From positions 1 to 5,661 of the forward strand of contig QMMS01000305.1 in assembly GCA_003647375.1 (NCBI GenBank): DNA of 5,661 bases, written 5' to 3'. The stretch comes from Deltaproteobacteria bacterium (GTDB taxonomy: Bacteria > Desulfobacterota > Desulfobacteria > Desulfobacterales > B30-G6). This document shows, in pieces, positions 4,517-5,661 of the stretch. The notes under the pieces were generated by a model, which had not been told where the DNA came from, did no database searches, and was given only the letters and a program-made list of their open reading frames with translations. Numbering within the stretch: the stretch's first letter is position 1; every line of letters begins with the position of its first letter. The position numbers and the translations under genes are program-made.

Positions 4517-5659
4517 GGTCAACAAACAAGCAAGTTGAGTCGGTGGTCCTGCCCGGCTTTTTGGGATCTCCGCAAAAAACTGCATTTTTCCTTTGGTACA
4601 GCAAGGACAGGTGGTAATGTCTGTTCCCGTAAGCTGAAGCATCATTTCCTCAAGGGTGGCCACTTCTTTTTTTAAAGGAGCAGATACGCCGATCAACTGC
4701 CTGATGGCGTCTAAATTTTCATTTCGGTTGCGGTTGGCCATAAAGCCGTAGTGCCGGATTCTGACAAAGCCTTTTGGGAGACTGTGTAAAAGGAAGCGCC
4801 GGATAAACTCCACCGCTGTGATGGTGATTGTTTCGGTCCTCTTTTTCTTTCGGTTCTTAATGGTGAAGGAGACCATGCCGTTTTCAAGTTTTTTAATACG
4901 ACTGTTAGCAATGGCCACCCGATGGGTATAGCGTGCCAGATACTCAAGCACATGTTCCGGGCGTTTGACCGGATCACGCACACTGACCACCCAGTTTTTG
5001 ACATACAGCATGCTCTTGAACTCGCCATAGGATCGCCCGACAAATTTGAACTCACCGGTTTTGCGGGCATGCTTTAAGCGCTCCATGAATTTGCCACGAA
5101 AAACCCGTGACAATGCTTCTTCGTTAAAGAGGTAATCGTTTTTTACCGGAAGCCACCGTTTTTTACCCGTTGACATAACACCACCAGCCACCAGGCAGTG
5201 CAGATGAACATGGGCGTTTAGCTTTTGATCCCAGGTGTGTAAGACGGTCAAAAAACCTAAATTGCCGTTGAGTTCATTGCTGCCGAATGTCAGAAGGGTT
5301 CTGGCTGCGGCTTTAAAAAGGATATTGAACATCACCTTTTTGTTGTTTAAGATGACAGTGTTCAACTCGTGCGGCAAAGTGAAGACCACATGGAAGTAGC
5401 TGGTCGGTAGGATCTCGTCTTTGCGTTTTTCCAGCCATCTTTCGCGTGGCATGTGCTGGCATTTGGGACAGTGACGATTACGGCAAGAATGATACGTGAT
5501 GCGTACCAAGCCACAATTATCACAGCGTTCGATATGGCCGCCCAGACGGGCTGTGCGGCAGTTCAAAAGGTCGGTTACGATTTTACGATGTTCCGGCCAT
5601 AAAGGATATTTGGCTTTATAGTCATTAAGATGATGACGCAGGATGTCGGCGACCTCCGG
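4514..5659 (-). CDS. IS91-family Y2 HUH transposase, N-terminus beyond the window
   Basis: 381 residues are visible, counted from the codon at 5659; the frame is open to the right edge, and by comparison with the family (about 370-420 aa) only a short piece should be missing. It begins PEVADILRHH. The first in-window TTG (5566) is not the likely start because conserved residues precede it. A zinc-binding block CDNCG...SCRNRHCPKCQ (about 47-68) is followed by the HUH metal-binding motif HLH (152-154, in HVHLHCLVAGG) and the paired catalytic tyrosines Y240 and Y244 (YLARYTHRVAI). A CPCC cluster (351-354) lies near the C-terminus. Such enzymes nick single strands and move the element by rolling-circle replication without target duplication. 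The reading frame is uninterrupted and the catalytic residues are present, so it may be active. It converges on the kinase gene. Confidence 0.93.
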   Translation of the reverse strand, partial: PEVADILRHHLNDYKAKYPLWPEHRKIVTDLLNCRTARLGGHIERCDNCGLVRITYHSCRNRHCPKCQHMPRERWLEKRKDEILPTSYFHVVFTLPHELNTVILNNKKVMFNILFKAAARTLLTFGSNELNGNLGFLTVLHTWDQKLNAHVHLHCLVAGGVMSTGKKRWLPVKNDYLFNEEALSRVFRGKFMERLKHARKTGEFKFVGRSYGEFKSMLYVKNWVVSVRDPVKRPEHVLEYLARYTHRVAIANSRIKKLENGMVSFTIKNRKKKRTETITITAVEFIRRFLLHSLPKGFVRIRHYGFMANRNRNENLDAIRQLIGVSAPLKKEVATLEEMMLQLTGTDITTCPCCTKGKMQFFAEIPKSRAGPPTQLACLLT

Positions 5660-5661
5660 GG

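Noticed and set aside
4265..4675. 136-codon plus-strand frame.
   Set aside because: Its second half is antisense to the transposase gene and it lacks a ribosome binding site and domain features.

Overview
The window looks like an accessory stretch of a Gram-negative, probably environmental bacterium. A PEP-CTERM sorting tail, a large hybrid sensor kinase fused to a nucleotide cyclase, an IS91-type transposase and a group II intron together fit Desulfobacterota (for example Desulfobacterales) or similar sediment bacteria. That assignment is inferred from gene content only.

Layout. (1) 1-69 is the 3' tail of a PEP-CTERM protein gene with the sorting signal split across two frames. (2) 90-500 holds no long gene. 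It has an imperfect 46-bp inverted repeat (172-217 and 352-397) around a bidirectional terminator, with two short convergent reading frames whose C-termini are alike (KGR..SD.PIA, then stop). The minus-strand one (361-495, 44 aa) has a good ribosome binding site. (3) 585-1254 is a 670-nt group II intron with no reverse transcriptase gene. Its 5' end, EBS1/EBS2, domain V, domain VI with bulged A and 3' end can all be read, and both exon-binding pairings match the flanking sequence. It interrupts a short open frame (532-584 joined to 1255-1318), and the insertion creates a stop codon that splicing would remove. (4) A terminator (1374-1399) then a promoter (1420-1448) and RBS lead into 1475-4027, an 850-aa protein: six membrane segments, histidine kinase, receiver, class III nucleotide cyclase. 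(5) 4028-4513 is intergenic, with two hairpins and no supported gene. (6) 4514-5659 on the minus strand is an IS91-family Y2/HUH transposase whose first residues lie beyond the right edge.

How it works together. The kinase-receiver-cyclase protein appears to be a self-contained signalling gene with its own promoter; it probably turns a membrane signal into a cyclic nucleotide through His-to-Asp phosphotransfer. Its cyclase has both metal aspartates and the transition-state Asn/Arg pair, but glutamine where adenylate cyclases have the base-reading lysine. Everything around it is mobile, repeated or decayed DNA. I see no multi-gene defence or biosynthetic system. The most unusual items are the ORF-less intron with intact recognition pairing, the mirrored small-ORF/inverted-repeat module, and the altered cyclase pocket.
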